Assembly: GCA_039707655.1 (NCBI GenBank)
Contig: CM077665.1
Location: forward strand, 134,807,148 to 134,871,147
From: Elymus sibiricus
Lineage: Eukaryota > Streptophyta > Magnoliopsida > Poales > Poaceae
Length of the DNA: 64,000 nt
Direction of reading: 5' to 3'
Shown: positions 13,016 to 24,336 of the stretch, in pieces
Layout: every line of letters begins with the position of its first letter
Position numbering within the stretch: the first letter of the stretch is position 1
Translations under genes and position numbers: made by a program
The notes under the pieces: model-generated
What the model was told of the DNA's origin: nothing
Databases searched by the model: none
The model's input: only the letters and a program-made list of their open reading frames with translations

Positions 13016-15061
13016 TTTGCTTTTCTTTTCTTTTTTTGTTTGTTTTTATTTCTATTTTCTATTTTATTTTATTTCAGTACTATTTAGCTTTTGTAAAATA
13101 TGTGAACTAGCCCATGATCCACCTTGCACTATTTGGTACTGACACCAAAAAGTTTGGGCACAAGAAAAATAGTTTAATATTTTATCAATTATAAAAGGCA
13201 TTTAAATAATTGTTTATGCTACTGTTTTATTTATTTTAGAGCTGTTAAACACTTTGTAAAAATGTGGATTCTCCACCATAATTACTTATGATTTATTTGT
13301 CACCCTTAGAACATTTTAGTTTTAATGTTTGAAAACTTTCATTGTTTGATTTGGTTTTGAATTTCGAATTCGCACGGGATCGAATCATCGCGAGATTAGC
13401 AACAGTAATCGTGGTGACGTGGCATCATTAGTGTGGGATTACTGTAGCTTAAATATCCGGGCGTCACACTTCTAGCATCAACCAAAGTAATCAACAAAGC
13501 CCCTTCCCATATGGGGGTAGAGTGGTTGTACATGTAAGGTTGGGATGGTCGACAAATCTTAAATCTCTCCATTTTCGAAAACACACACACTCACTTGCCT
13601 CGGTATACCACTTCTTTATCAAGTGGTTACCTAGCGCAACTCTATCTCCCTCGGACATTAGTGGCACCCGACGGGGTTTTCGAAAAGTCTTTGAAATCAT
13701 TTCCTTTCCGACACCATGCATATTCCCGACCCACTTGCGTAGCAACTACTTAGCATCTTAACTACTTCCCACCTGCACAACCCTCATAGGAAGGTAGGGT
13801 CATGCTCAGTGCAAGTATCAACGGGTAAAAGTATCGGAGACAACCCATGAAGGTGGTTACCATAACATCATGATCATCATATCAAAAATAAAGTGCTATA
13901 TGCCATGCAATGAAAATGGTTTCTTAGACATTGTCAAAGGGCTGCTTGCCTAGCTCAGCAAAGTCTTCAATGTCTTCAGACGCTTCTCATCCAACTCCGA
14001 GCACTCCATCTACTTCGTCAACTATCACCGGAAACAACCATAATAAGCAACACAACAAGCAGAGAAATAAAAGTGCTATATAAATAGGATTTTTATTTTT
14101 CTTGGACATATCTAGTCATAAGAAAAATATCTAAAATGGCTCTACTGGAGTTGGATCAACGAGGCTTTCTGGAAGGGGGAAATGGAGGTATTAATGGTCT
14201 TGTGAAAAGTCTACAGGAAATATCTTTATAAAAATAAGTGGATGCACGTACCAACTAGGGCATGATTTTAGAAGAATTTAGAAAGTGGTTTCACTGGATT
14301 TGGAGTTGGGATGAAATTCCTAGGGGTTTTCTAAGATGGAGCAAATGGACATGGGGCTATTTATTTGGTCCAGTTAAAATTTAGCATGGGGAAAATGTTA
14401 AACATAGCTAGACAAATAGGTTATGACTTTCAGGACACCTAGGAATTTGAATCTCTCCATTTGGAGTTGTTTTGGACTCTCTAGAGATTTTACAATGTGG
14501 GCTCCGCAAAGTTCAAATTTGGATTTGAATTTGAAAACAGCACAAAAGTTTGCTGGAAAAATGTGCATTGCACATATTTGGATAGGACATGATTTTAGGG
14601 ACATCTAGGATTTTGAATCTTAAAATTTGGAGGTCAAATGAATTTTGTAGGATTATTTTTGTCTCTCAGAAAAACAAAAAAAGAAATGTATTACCCAATG
14701 GGCCTAAGCTCCGCACTGGGCGTAACTTAGTGCCGCGATGCACTGGGCCGGCCTAGCTGCTTGGCTGCGCGTGCGAAGGCCACGTCGAAGACGCATTCCA
14801 GGATATACGTTTTCACTGAGAGAAAACTGATACGTCTCCATCCTATCTACTTTTCCAAACTCTTTTGCCCTTGTTTTGGACTCTAATTTGCACGATTTGA
14901 ATGGAACTAACCCGGACTGATGCTGTTTTCAGCAGAATTGCCTTGGTGTTATTTTTGTGCAGAAATAAAAGTTCTCGGATTGACCTGAAAATTTACGGAG
15001 AATATTTTTGGAATTAATAAAAAATACTGGCAAAAGAATCAACCAGAGGGGGCTACCACCT

Positions 15062-15102
15062 GGCCACAAGCCAGGGGGGCGCGCCCCCCTGTTTTGTGGG
15101 CC
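15062..15102. repeat. GC-rich inverted repeat, copy 3 (B 5' LTR)
   Basis: GGCCACAAGCC and TTTTGTGGGCC flank a near-perfect GGGGGGCGCGCCCCCC core. It ends about 32 nt upstream of the TATA-like box at 15134. Confidence 0.82.
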
Positions 15103-15226
15103 CCCTGGAGCTCCGCTGACCTCAACTCCAACTCTATATATTCCTATTCGGGGAGAAAAAAATAGAAGCGAAGAGTTCATCGCGTTTCACGATACGGAGC
15201 CGCCCCTGTCGGGGATATACTCCGCG

Positions 15227-15527
15227 GTATGACCCGGAATGGTTATGACCCGGTTACAGTTATGACCCGGAATGGTTATGACCCGGAATGGTTATGACCC
15301 AGAATGGTTATGACCCGGAATGGTTATGACCCGGTTACAGTTATGACCCGGAATGGTTTTGACCCGGTTACAGTTATGACCCAGAATGGTTATGACCCGG
15401 TTACAGTTATGACCCAGAATGGTTATGACCCGGTTACAGTTATGACCCGGAATGGTTATGACTCGTAATGGTTATGACCCGGCAGGCAGTTATGACCCGG
15501 CAAACAGTTATGACTGACAGACAGTTA
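15227..15527. repeat. Tandem array of 16-17 bp units (TATGACCCGG...) in C LTR
   Basis: About 18 head-to-tail units of two alternating types, TATGACCCGGAATGGT and TATGACCCGGTTACAGT, degenerating at the right. Units touch each other with no unique spacers. It lies upstream of the TATA box in the U3 position. Confidence 0.9.
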
Positions 15528-15533
15528 AGTCCC

Positions 15534-15660
15534 CGAAGATGAGTCCCTGAAGATGAGTCCCGAAAGATGAGTCCCTGGAGATGAGTCCTGGAAGATGAGT
15601 CCCTGAAGATAAGTCCCTGAAGATGAGTCCCTGAAGATGAGTCCCTGAAGACGAGTCTTG
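15534..15660. repeat. Tandem array of 14 bp units (GAAGATGAGTCCCT) in C LTR
   Basis: About nine adjacent units follow directly after the first array. This is a second, unrelated U3 repeat. Confidence 0.88.
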
Positions 15661-15799
15661 AAGATAAACCCGGCTGTAAGCCGCCCGGCTGTAAGCCGCC
15701 CGGGACTCAGAAGCCCACAAAGAGAAGCCCTTGATGGAGAGTCATAATAGGTTAAGTCATAATCCGACTTGGAATCTACATGTAAACCGCCCCTTCAAC

Positions 15800-15808
15800 T
15801 TATATAAG
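15800..15808 (+). promoter_or_regulatory. TATA box in C LTR
   Basis: TTATATAAGG lies about 140 nt downstream of the tandem arrays and about 320 nt before the LTR end, a normal core-promoter position. Confidence 0.65.
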
Positions 15809-16130
15809 GAGGGGCAGGTCACCCCTGGAGGGTCAGGTTTTTAGATGTCTCAATAGACAGGTCTTAGAGAGACAAGTCATTAGAGATAGACAGATTAGAG
15901 AATCTCGAGATTAGAGGTAGCGACTTCGCACCCTTGTAACCGAGATCGTTGTCATCATCAATATAGACACAAAGCAGGACGTAGGCTTTTTACCTCCATC
16001 GGAGGGGCCGAACCTGGGTAAACCCGCGTCTCTCGATTCCGACCAACCCCTCTCAAGCCGCCACATAGTTGCGATGGCCTCACACCTAAGTTCTCTCACG
16101 AGGACAACATGTCGTGACAAAACCACGACA

Positions 16131-16150
16131 GTTGGCGCCCACCGTGGGGC
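16131..16150 (+). promoter_or_regulatory. Element C primer-binding-site-like sequence
   Basis: GTTGGCGCCCACCGTGGGGC directly follows the LTR. It is in the right place and begins TGGCGCC after two bases, but I cannot name the tRNA with confidence. Confidence 0.55.
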
Positions 16151-16940
16151 ACGCGCACGGTGGTGTTGTGTTCTTGAAGGGAATTCTTTTGGGATCGAGA
16201 AGGTCATGATTGACTAGATGAAGAAGAGCCGGCAAATTCGCTGTTTGGCGATCAAAATTGTGACTATCAATATGAGATTTGAGATCAAGAGAAATTAAGA
16301 TGACATCGTGTACATCGTCCCGCTACGAGTCGAAGACATGCCCAAGACCAGCCGGTGCAAGGATCAAGTCATGGAGACAAATAGAAGTATGAGAGGAATT
16401 TTCGCAGCATCTTGCGCGCCTGGCAAGCGGTCAATTCAAGTCGCCGAGACCGTCGCTGCCAGTACTACTGTCAACCGTAGCTGCTAGTGTTACTCCACGT
16501 CATCACAAAGAGACAACAACAGGCCTGAGCGACTCAAGTTGGATTTGATGCTAATACGTACATTGGGAATTGCTTCATATTACTACAAGGGCATCCACGA
16601 GCTAGTACCGTTGACCGGATCATCATTGGGCAAATCTCATCAACCAGACATTGTTGTGGGCAGCGGACAGAGAATTTTCTAGATCCAGCTGCGACCTGTA
16701 GGTGGAAACGGACAGGGATTCGCCAAACCGGCTACGACAAGGAAACGGACACAGATATCCACACCTCGACCCGCCTCCGGGTTATCCAGGGTCAACCCGT
16801 CCGGTCCGACTCTGAGCCGCCGCAGTCGCGAGCCGCCTGCTAGCTCCCCCGCGGCCGGCCCGCTCGATCCAATGCCGGGTCTACCCGCCTCCGCCGCGCC
16901 CTGCCGCGAGCCGCCCGCGGCGGCTTTCGTCCACTGCGTA

Positions 16941-17028
16941 GCCGCCGTCTTCGAGTCGCCGCGGCGGTTTTCGTCCACTGCCGAGCCGCCATCTTCGAGT
17001 CGCCGCGGCGGTTTTCGTCCACTGCCGA
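16941..17028. repeat. 44 bp tandem duplication
   Basis: Two adjacent near-identical 44 bp units at 16941-16984 and 16985-17028, containing TTCGAGTCGCCGCGGCGG. A partial copy lies just upstream. Confidence 0.85.
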
Positions 17029-17148
17029 ACCGCCGCCGCCGTTCTGGCTCCGTCCCGCCGAGACGTGGTCGCCTCCTCCGTCGCGCGCCGAGCCACCACA
17101 TCCACCGCACCCGCACGCCCGCAAGCCGCAGCAGCGCTCTACCACGCC

Positions 17149-17274
17149 TCGCGAGCCGCCCGGCTGCCGTGACCCGCGCAGCTCCTCGCCTCGCGAGCCG
17201 CCCGGCCACCGTGACCCGCGCAGCTCCTCGCCTCGCGAGCCGCCCGGCCGCCGTGACCCGCGCAGCTCCTCGCC
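17149..17274. repeat. 42 bp tandem repeat, three units plus a degraded fourth
   Basis: Units at 17149-17190, 17191-17232 and 17233-17274 differ at one or two bases each. The period is a multiple of three, so ORFs through it encode 14-residue repeats. This explains the long open frames here. Confidence 0.88.
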
Positions 17275-19009
17275 TCACAAGACGCCCGACCATCGTGGAC
17301 CGCCTCCTCGCCCCGCCGAGCCGCCCGGCCGACGTGGCCCACCTCCTTGCCCCGCGCCTGCTTCACCTCATCCACCACCAGCCGCCATTGCTACGGGCCG
17401 CCTCTGCTTAAACCAGCCGCCGCCCGCGGTCTGTTGTCACCGCTGAGTGAGCCGCCGTGACCTCACGTCTCCACGCGCTGCTCCGCCTCTGCACACCGCT
17501 GTGTCGGTCTCCGCCTCGCGACCGCGCCCCGCGCCGGCCGGCCCGGCTGCCGCACCTGCCGGCGAGCCGCCCCGCGCGAGCAGCCCCGCGCCTCCGCTCC
17601 TGCAGGCGAGCCGCCCTGCCGGTGAGCCGCCCTGCCGGCGAGCCGCCCCATGCGAGCCGCCCCGTGCCTCCGCTCCTGCAGGTGAGCCGCCCCATCGCGC
17701 GCCGCTCCTGCCGGCCGTTGCCCCCCCATGCTCTGACCGCCTCACCTCCCCATCGCCTCGCCGGCTGCCTCGCCTCGCCCTGACCCGGCCTTCGGCCGCC
17801 GCACTCGCCGCCGTGTTTGGTTTCTCCCCGTGTAGTACGGTCGGTGGGAAGATAAGGCAAAGGAGTGAGGTGGAGGCCGGTTGGACAAGGTGATTAAAAA
17901 AAGGGTGGGGCCTGATTGTATGAAGGACATCTGTTTTGTCCGATTACGTCCGCACACGGATCATTGGTAGTTTCTACAAAAATCATCAGGTGATATTTTT
18001 CTAACTATTTCATGTAATTAAAAATCATCGAACAGTTTTACTTCGAGCTATGCTATTATGTACGCAGGTCGATTAACTCATGACCAGAGTACGGTCCGGT
18101 CCTTGCGCGCCTTCATCAGAGGCCGCGTCCGCATATGCATCATGACGAGCTACCGGATGGACGCATACAACCTGCCATTCATACGGTCGGGTTTACATCA
18201 AGGCACCAGCTTACAATGTCGCGGCTGTCTCTCGCGACCGCACCGGCTTACAATGCCGCGGTCGTCTCTCGCGACCGCGCTGTCTTCAAATGCCGCGGCT
18301 GACTTCTACGTCTACAACAACACGCCAGGGGCCGCATACACCATTACGAGCCGCCCAACGAGCGCTCGTGAGTCGTCACCCTGCGGTCCAGTCTACATTG
18401 ACACGTCAGTGTCGTGCTTGCTCACTTGAGCTGCCCAACGGACGTGCGCAAGCCGCCATGCCCGCGGTCCGGTTTACATCAACACATCGATGCAGTGCTT
18501 GCCTATGCGAGCCGCCCAATAGACACGGACAAGACGCCGCTCCTGCAGCCTGGACTATTCCAACAATTCTGAAGCAAGTCATGATATATTACCAGCTTCT
18601 GCCTCCACCGGATGGCTCAATGGATTGGCATGCAAGTCGTCGCTACTGTGTTTTGGTTAACTTCAACAACCAGCAGGGATGAACCGCTGGCCGGATTACT
18701 GACAAAAATAATATGGGATCATTTATAACCCGCCATCTCGACATTCCGTGGGTTCATGTTGCATTATCAATGCCAAGGACATATAATGAGTGCCGCGAAG
18801 ATCATCAACTCGCCACACGCTTTTGGCTTCAATAAATTTCAGTTATCAGTCGTCAACTATATGCCGGCTTATGCCACAGTCAACTATGAAGACTCTCAAG
18901 CCGCCTCTTCGAGTCGACTTAAGACTCGGGGGCTACAGACATGGATCGACACATTTTGGTCATTTTCAACAAGAACCTCGGGTCATTGCGAGGGAGACAA
19001 CCCGGTCCT

Positions 19010-19161
19010 GGGTGCACTACCTTATTGACGGAAGATTTAAAGTCGCCCAAGAGGACGAGCTGCCATGTTGCGATCGTTCAAACATGGGTGCACTACCTTA
19101 TTGGTGGAAGATTTAAAGTCACCCAAGAGGACGAGCCGCCATGTTGAGACCGTTCAAACAT
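19010..19161. repeat. 76 bp tandem duplication in C
   Basis: Two units, 19010-19085 and 19086-19161, each starting GGGTGCACTACCTTATTG and differing at about eight positions. Confidence 0.88.
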
Positions 19162-21131
19162 GGCTGCCCGGATTTATTGGATCATCATATGGTCACTTGG
19201 AGGCTTCAAACCTCTTGATCGGCTTTCACCCCACCTATGAGTTACACCTGCCTATTTGCAACTTGCTACTCCGCCATGTGACCCACCGAACTCTTGACAG
19301 TTATTCTTGATAAGAGACCCTGAACTTTTCTAAGTTATTCTCGCACGAAGACCCTGAACTTGTCAAGGTTTAAACGGCGGCTTTTGTCATGAGAGAGCCG
19401 GCTTACAGTGAGCGAGGATAAACTCGTGTTGTCTACCGTAATCCCTCCGCTATGTGGCCCGTTCGTACTCTTAGCAATGTCAATCTTTTAAAGACCCTAA
19501 ACTTGCTAAGGTTTAAACGACGGATTTATGTCACGTGAGGCCCGGTTTACAAGTTTTTAGGCTTTCCGCCTAGTTTCTTCGGAAACAATTTTTTTTCATA
19601 AAAAACAAGTTATCTTGTCCTGCCACGCCTTTAAAGCCGGCTTATAGGATGAGACATACATTATCATACATTGCATCATACATTGCATCATCATTGCATC
19701 ATCATATCAAGCATCATATTTGCATGGATATCCTGGTTTACATTGCAGGAACCGATTGTCAAACCGGGTTACATATTCCAATCCTTAATAGCCAACATGG
19801 CTGGATTTTCATTATGGTTGTTATAACCAGTATGGAGTAATTGAGGTTTTCAAACCAGGTTATATTATTCAAATCTTAAATAGCCAATGTGGCTGGACTT
19901 TTATTATGGTCTTCATAACCTATATTGGATGATTGAGGTTTTCAAAGCCCCTTCAGAGTAATGGCTGTTATGCCTTAATCCAAAAAATACCAGTTTACAG
20001 CAAGGAGCATGGTTCAACATTGATATGCAAGGATTTCAAGCAATATCATCTAGACGGTGGATATGATTTTATTTTGCAATAAAAGGAATAGTCCCGAATC
20101 GTTGCAGGCATACAACCGGCACTTGGGGGCTACATTATTCAAGTCCAGTTTGTATCAAGTATGCAAGTCCCATGTCGCTGCAAGCATGCACCATGACACT
20201 TAGGGGCTAATGCAAGTTGCTTTTCAACTCATCACATTATCAACGAACCCGGTTATCTCAGGGAGATGAGCCGGCCTTTCTATCTTTTTCTAAGTCCCAG
20301 CCCAGTATTGTCTTACTGAGCCGGCCCTTGGGGGCTACACATTGCTCCTCAAGTCTATATGATCACATCTATAAAAAGTTCCTGCTCATTATTGCATAAT
20401 GACCCGGCCCTTGGGGGCTACACTGGCTGAAGTTTTATGAGCATAAGATACTTACAAGTCCCAGGTTGCTGCAGGCAAGACAACTCGGTACTTGGGGGCT
20501 ACATATGTGGAACATTCAACTTATGACTGGGAACTCAGATAAACAATCCGGATTTGAGGAGTTCATGTATTCACTAAGTGCTAATGCTTTGGTCCGGTTC
20601 TCTATTAAAAGGAGGCCTTAATATCCCTTAGTTTCCATTAGGACCCCGCTGCCACAGGAGGGTAGGACAAAAGATGTCATGCAAGTTCTTTTCCATAAGC
20701 ACGTATGACTATATATGGAATACATGCCTACATTACATTGATGAATTGGAGCTAGTTCTGTATCACCCTATGTTATAACCGTTGCATGATGAATGCCATC
20801 CGACATAATTATCCATCACTGATCCATTGCCTACGAGCTTTTCACATATTGATCTTTGCTAAGTTACTTTTCCGTTGCTACTGTTACAATCACTACAATA
20901 CTGCTACTGTCACTTTTGCCACCGTTACCGTTACTTCCATACTACTTTGCTACTAAATACTTTGCTGCAGATATTAAGTCTTTCAGGTGTGGTTGAATTG
21001 ACAACTCAGCTGCTAATACTCGAGAATATTCTTTGGCTCCCCTTGTGTCGAATCAATAAATTTGGGTTGAATACTCTACCCTCGAAAACTGTTGCGACCC
21101 CCTATACTTGTGGGTTATCAAGACCTTTTTC

Positions 21132-21149
21132 TGGCGCCGTTGCCGGGGA
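21132..21149 (+). promoter_or_regulatory. Element B primer binding site (tRNA-Asp)
   Basis: TGGCGCCGTTGCCGGGGA is a perfect complement to the plant tRNA-Asp 3' end, eleven bases after the LTR. Confidence 0.92.
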
Positions 21150-21297
21150 GCATAGCTCTATTCTCTGAGTCACTTGAGATTTATATCTGTTGATCACTTT
21201 GAAGAATCTGAAAGACCCAAAAACCAAGATCTATCCCTCTACTACGAGGGGAGGTAAGGAACTGCCATCTAGCTCTGCACTTGATTCACCTTCTGTT

Positions 21298-23952
21298 ATG
21301 AGTAAATTTGCGACACCACCACCTGCTAGTAATTCTGATATGTCGCAAGTAATTGATGATGCCACTTCTGCTATGCATGATGCTTATGATGATACTTTGC
21401 TTAATAATACTGTGCCACTGGGTGAATTTCTTGATGAACAAATTGCTAGAGTGAATGCTGAAACTGATGATATTTCTGAATCTGATGAAATTATTGAAAC
21501 TGAACACTATGAGACACCTGCTAGACCTAGCTCTCCTATATATGAATTGCCTAATATACCTAAGGGTTATGTTATGGAAGGAGAGGTAGCTAGGGACTTT
21601 CTTGCTTGTAAGGATAGAGATGATCTTAAGAAATTGCTATGCAAGTGGAAGGAAAAATCTTTGAATGCTAGAATGCAATATGATCCTAAGTTTGCTACTT
21701 CACCTATCTTTGTTACTGATAAGGATTATGAACTCTCTGTCGATCCTGAGTTAATTACTTTGGTTGAATCTGATCCTTTCCATGGTTATGAATCTGAAAC
21801 TGTTGTGGCACATCTTACTAAATTGAATGATATAGCCACCCTATTTACTCATGAGGAAAAAATTCGCTATTACTATATTCTTAAGTTGTTTCCTTTCTCA
21901 TTAAAGGGTGATGCTAAGATATGGTTTAATTCTCTTGCTCCTGGCTGTGTGCGTAGTCCCCAGGATATGATATACTACTTCTCTGAAAAATATTTTCCTG
22001 CCCATAAGAAACAAGCTGCCTTGCAGAAAATATTTAACTTTGTGCAAGTTGAAGAAGAGAGTCTCCCACAAGCTTGGGGGAGGCTTCTCCAATTACTTAA
22101 TGCTTTGCCTGATCATCCTCTCAAGAAAAACAAAATACTTGATATCTTTTATAATGTACTAACCGATGCTTCTAGGGACCACCTAGATAGTTGTGCTGGT
22201 TGTGTTTTCAGGGAATGAACTGTTGAACAAGCGGAACTACTATTGAATAATATATTGAGCAATGATAATGATTGGACTATTCCCGAACCACCTCCAAAGC
22301 CAACTCCAAAGAAAAGAGGTATTCTATTTCTCAGTCCTGAAGATATGCAAGAGGCAAAGAAATCTATGAAAGAAAAGGGTATTAAAGCCGAAGATGTTAA
22401 GAATCTACCACCTATTGAAGAAATACATGGTCTTGATAACCCGACACAGGTAGTAGAGGTAAATTCTCTCCGTAGATTTGATGAAGGTGATATTCCTTAT
22501 AATAAGTCTGCTAGCCAATGCTTGGATGAGTTTGATAACTTCATTGTTAAGCAAGAAAATTTCAATGCTTATGCTAGTAGACAATTGAAACACAATGCTT
22601 ACATGCTTGATCGCTTAGGTGATTATATGAGTAGGACTATCAATGATCTTAAGCTTATTAGTAAACATGCTTCCATGGTAACTACTCAAGTAGAACAAGT
22701 ACTTAAGGCACAAAATGATTTGCTTAATGAGATGAATGGTAAGAACAATGATCATTCTGTTAGAGTTGTGACTAGAGGTGGTAAAATGACTCAGGAACCT
22801 TTGTATCCTGAGGGCCATCCTAAGAGAATTGAGCAAGATTCCGAGAGAATTAATTCTGATGCACCTAATTATCCTAGTAATAAAAGGAAAAAGAATGATG
22901 ATAGGACTTTGCATGCTGCTAGTGAACCTGTTATAGGTACTCATGAAAACCCAAATGATATTTCTATTTCTGATGCTGAGACACAATCTGGTAATGAGCA
23001 TGAGCCTAGTGATAATATTAATGATGATGTTCATGGTGATGCTCAACCTAGTAATGATAATGATGTGGAGATTGAACCTGCTGTTGATCTTGATAACCCA
23101 CAACCTAAGAACAAAAGATATGATAAAAGAGACTTTGTTGCTAGGAAGCATGGTAAAGAAAGAGAGCCTTGGGTTCAGAAACCCATGCCCTTTCCTCCTA
23201 GGCCATCCTAGAAAAAGGATGATGAGGATTTTGAGCACTTTGTTGAAATGCTTAGACCTATCTTTTTGCGTATGAGCTTGACTGATATTCTGAAAATGTC
23301 TCCTTATGCTAAGTATATGAAAGATATTGTGACAAATAAAAGAAAGATACCGGAAGCTGAGATTTCCACCATGCTTGCTAATTATACCTTTAAGGGTGGA
23401 ATACCAAAGAAACTAGGAGATCCCGGAGTACGTACTATACCATGCTCTATTAAAAGAAATTATGTTAAAACTGCTTTTTGTGATCTTGGAGCTGGTGTTA
23501 GTGTTATGCCTTTCTCTTTATATCGTAGACTTGATTTGAATAAGTTGACACCTACTGAAATCTCTTTGCAAATGGCTGATAAATCAATTGCTTTACCCAT
23601 CGGTATTTGTGAGGATGTGCCTGTCGTAGTTGCAAATGTTACTATCCTAACGGACTTTGTTATTCTTGATATTCCTGAGGACGACAGTATGTCGATCATC
23701 CTGGGCAGACCTTGTTTGAATACTGCAGGGGCTGTTATTGATTGCAAAAAAGGCAATGTCAATTTTCATGTTAATGGTAATGAGCATACGGTACACTTTC
23801 CGAAGAAACAACCTCAAGTTCATAGTATCAACTCCATCGAAAAAATTTCAACAATTATCATTGGAGATTTTGAATTCCCTCTCCCTACTGCCAAAAAGAA
23901 ATATGATATACTTATTGTTGGGGACATGCATATCCCCATTGAGGTGACCTAG
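21298..23952 (+). pseudogene. gag-pro: Element B gag-protease polyprotein, two nonsense mutations
   Basis: One frame is open from about 21190 (first ATG 21298) to the TAG at 23950-23952, except for TGA at 22216-22218 and TAG at 23209-23211. The region translated from about 21850-22210 is a Retrotrans_gag-type capsid domain (FPFSLKGDAKIWFNSL, then a FYNVL segment). The central part is acidic and low in complexity. A retropepsin lies near the end: catalytic motif DLGAG at 23482, followed by the conserved IILGRP strand at about 23695. The catalytic aspartate is intact. No zinc knuckle is seen. The frame ends after the protease where an autonomous Athila element would continue into RT, so this was a gag-pro-only element. 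The two stops make full-length product unlikely now. Confidence 0.88.
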
Positions 23953-24275
23953 TGTTATTCGAAAATTCTCCGGTTCCGTGTCATTCGAAAAAGTTTGTCA
24001 ATAAGACCTGATCAACCTTATTGATGGATTCTTTTTTATGAGCATGCGATGGATGAATTTAGAAAGCACAACCTTCTGTACCCAACTTTTACTTTCTGTT
24101 ATTTAGATTAAATAAAGTAAAAATGCTATTTTTTTTTCTGTTTTCTGATTTATCCATGCAATAAAAAGTGACCTGAAAATAAATGTTCTCCAAATGCCCT
24201 GAAAATGTAGTATGATTTTTTCTGGAATATTTAAGAATTGTTGGTACTGAGAACACATCAGGGGGCTACACTAGT

Positions 24276-24336
24276 GGGCCACAAGCCTGCAGGGCGCGCC
24301 CACCCCCCTGGGCGCGCCCCCTGGCTTGTGGGTCCC
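24276..24336. repeat. GC-rich inverted repeat, copy 4 (B, upstream of ORF2)
   Basis: GGGCCACAAGCC and GGCTTGTGGGTCCC form the outer arms; AGGGCGCGCCC and GGGCGCGCCCC form the inner arms. It lies between the gag-pro stop (23952) and ORF2. A TTTTCTGGAATATT box lies about 50 nt upstream, as in the LTR copies. Confidence 0.85.

Larger units (their letters stand above)
9261..13468 (-). mobile_element. Solo LTR S (about 4.2 kb) of a chromovirus/LARD-like element
   Basis: Begins TGTGACGCCC and ends GGGCGTCACA, a perfect ten-base terminal inverted repeat with TG...CA ends. It is flanked by CTTCT at 9256-9260 and 13469-13473. The empty site is in the other LARD LTR near 36650. There is no primer site, purine tract or internal region, so it is a solo LTR formed by LTR-LTR recombination. 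On the minus strand the order is AT-rich start, GC-rich leader, T-rich stretch, similar to the LTR of D. That suggests minus orientation and a related lineage (inference). Confidence 0.85.
15207..16130 (+). mobile_element. Element C 5' LTR
   Basis: TG start at 15207 and CA end at 16130 (CCACGACA), followed at once by GTTGGCGCCCACC. The first third is two tandem arrays and the TATA box is at 15800. This is the only LTR copy, so the boundaries rest on terminal dinucleotides and the primer site. Confidence 0.75.
15207..20552 (+). mobile_element. Element C: 3'-truncated non-autonomous Gypsy-type element inside B's LTR
   Basis: Starts TGTCGGGGATATAC with a 924 bp LTR and a primer-site-like sequence at 16131. 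No second LTR copy is visible before B's LTR resumes at 20553. The internal region has no recognisable gag, RT or integrase. It ends among repeats of a GGGGGCTAC motif of the kind found upstream of 3' LTRs in Tat-lineage elements. The missing 3' LTR together with the missing 440 bp of B's LTR points to one deletion spanning both. Confidence 0.75.
16151..20552 (+). other. Element C internal region, no credible coding capacity
   Basis: From 16800 to 17860 the DNA is GC-rich and dominated by GCCGCC/GAGCCGCC repeats. These create overlapping ORFs on both strands, and none looks like a retroelement protein. From 18000 to 18700 it is degenerate with repeated CGCGGTCGTCTCTCGCGACCG-type segments. From 18900 the motif GGGGGCTAC recurs near 18925, 20130, 20330, 20412 and 20490 in similar contexts. 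I see no host gene fragment I can name. Confidence 0.6.
14828..21120 (+). mobile_element. Element B 5' LTR, interrupted and partly deleted
   Basis: Pieces are 14828-15206 and 20553-21120. Compared with the intact 3' LTR, the stretch equivalent to about 28256-28695 (roughly 440 bp) is missing and replaced by element C. A TATA-like CTATATATT is at 15134-15142. The LTR ends ATCA at 21120, eleven bases before the primer site. Confidence 0.88.

Noticed and set aside
12107..13110. Long overlapping ORFs on both strands in the solo LTR
   Set aside because: They arise from extreme GC content and homopolymer runs; no domain is seen and both strands are equally open.
15227..15660. CRISPR-like regular repeats
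   Set aside because: Units are directly adjacent with no unique spacers and lie in a plant LTR; this is a minisatellite.
16679..17893. Arginine/alanine-rich ORFs up to 204 codons in element C
   Set aside because: Generated by 42 and 44 bp repeats and high GC. All frames on both strands are open and there is no homology to a retroelement protein.
22615..23238. 207-codon minus-strand ORF opposite B's gag
   Set aside because: An antisense shadow of the gag frame; the plus frame has capsid and protease motifs.
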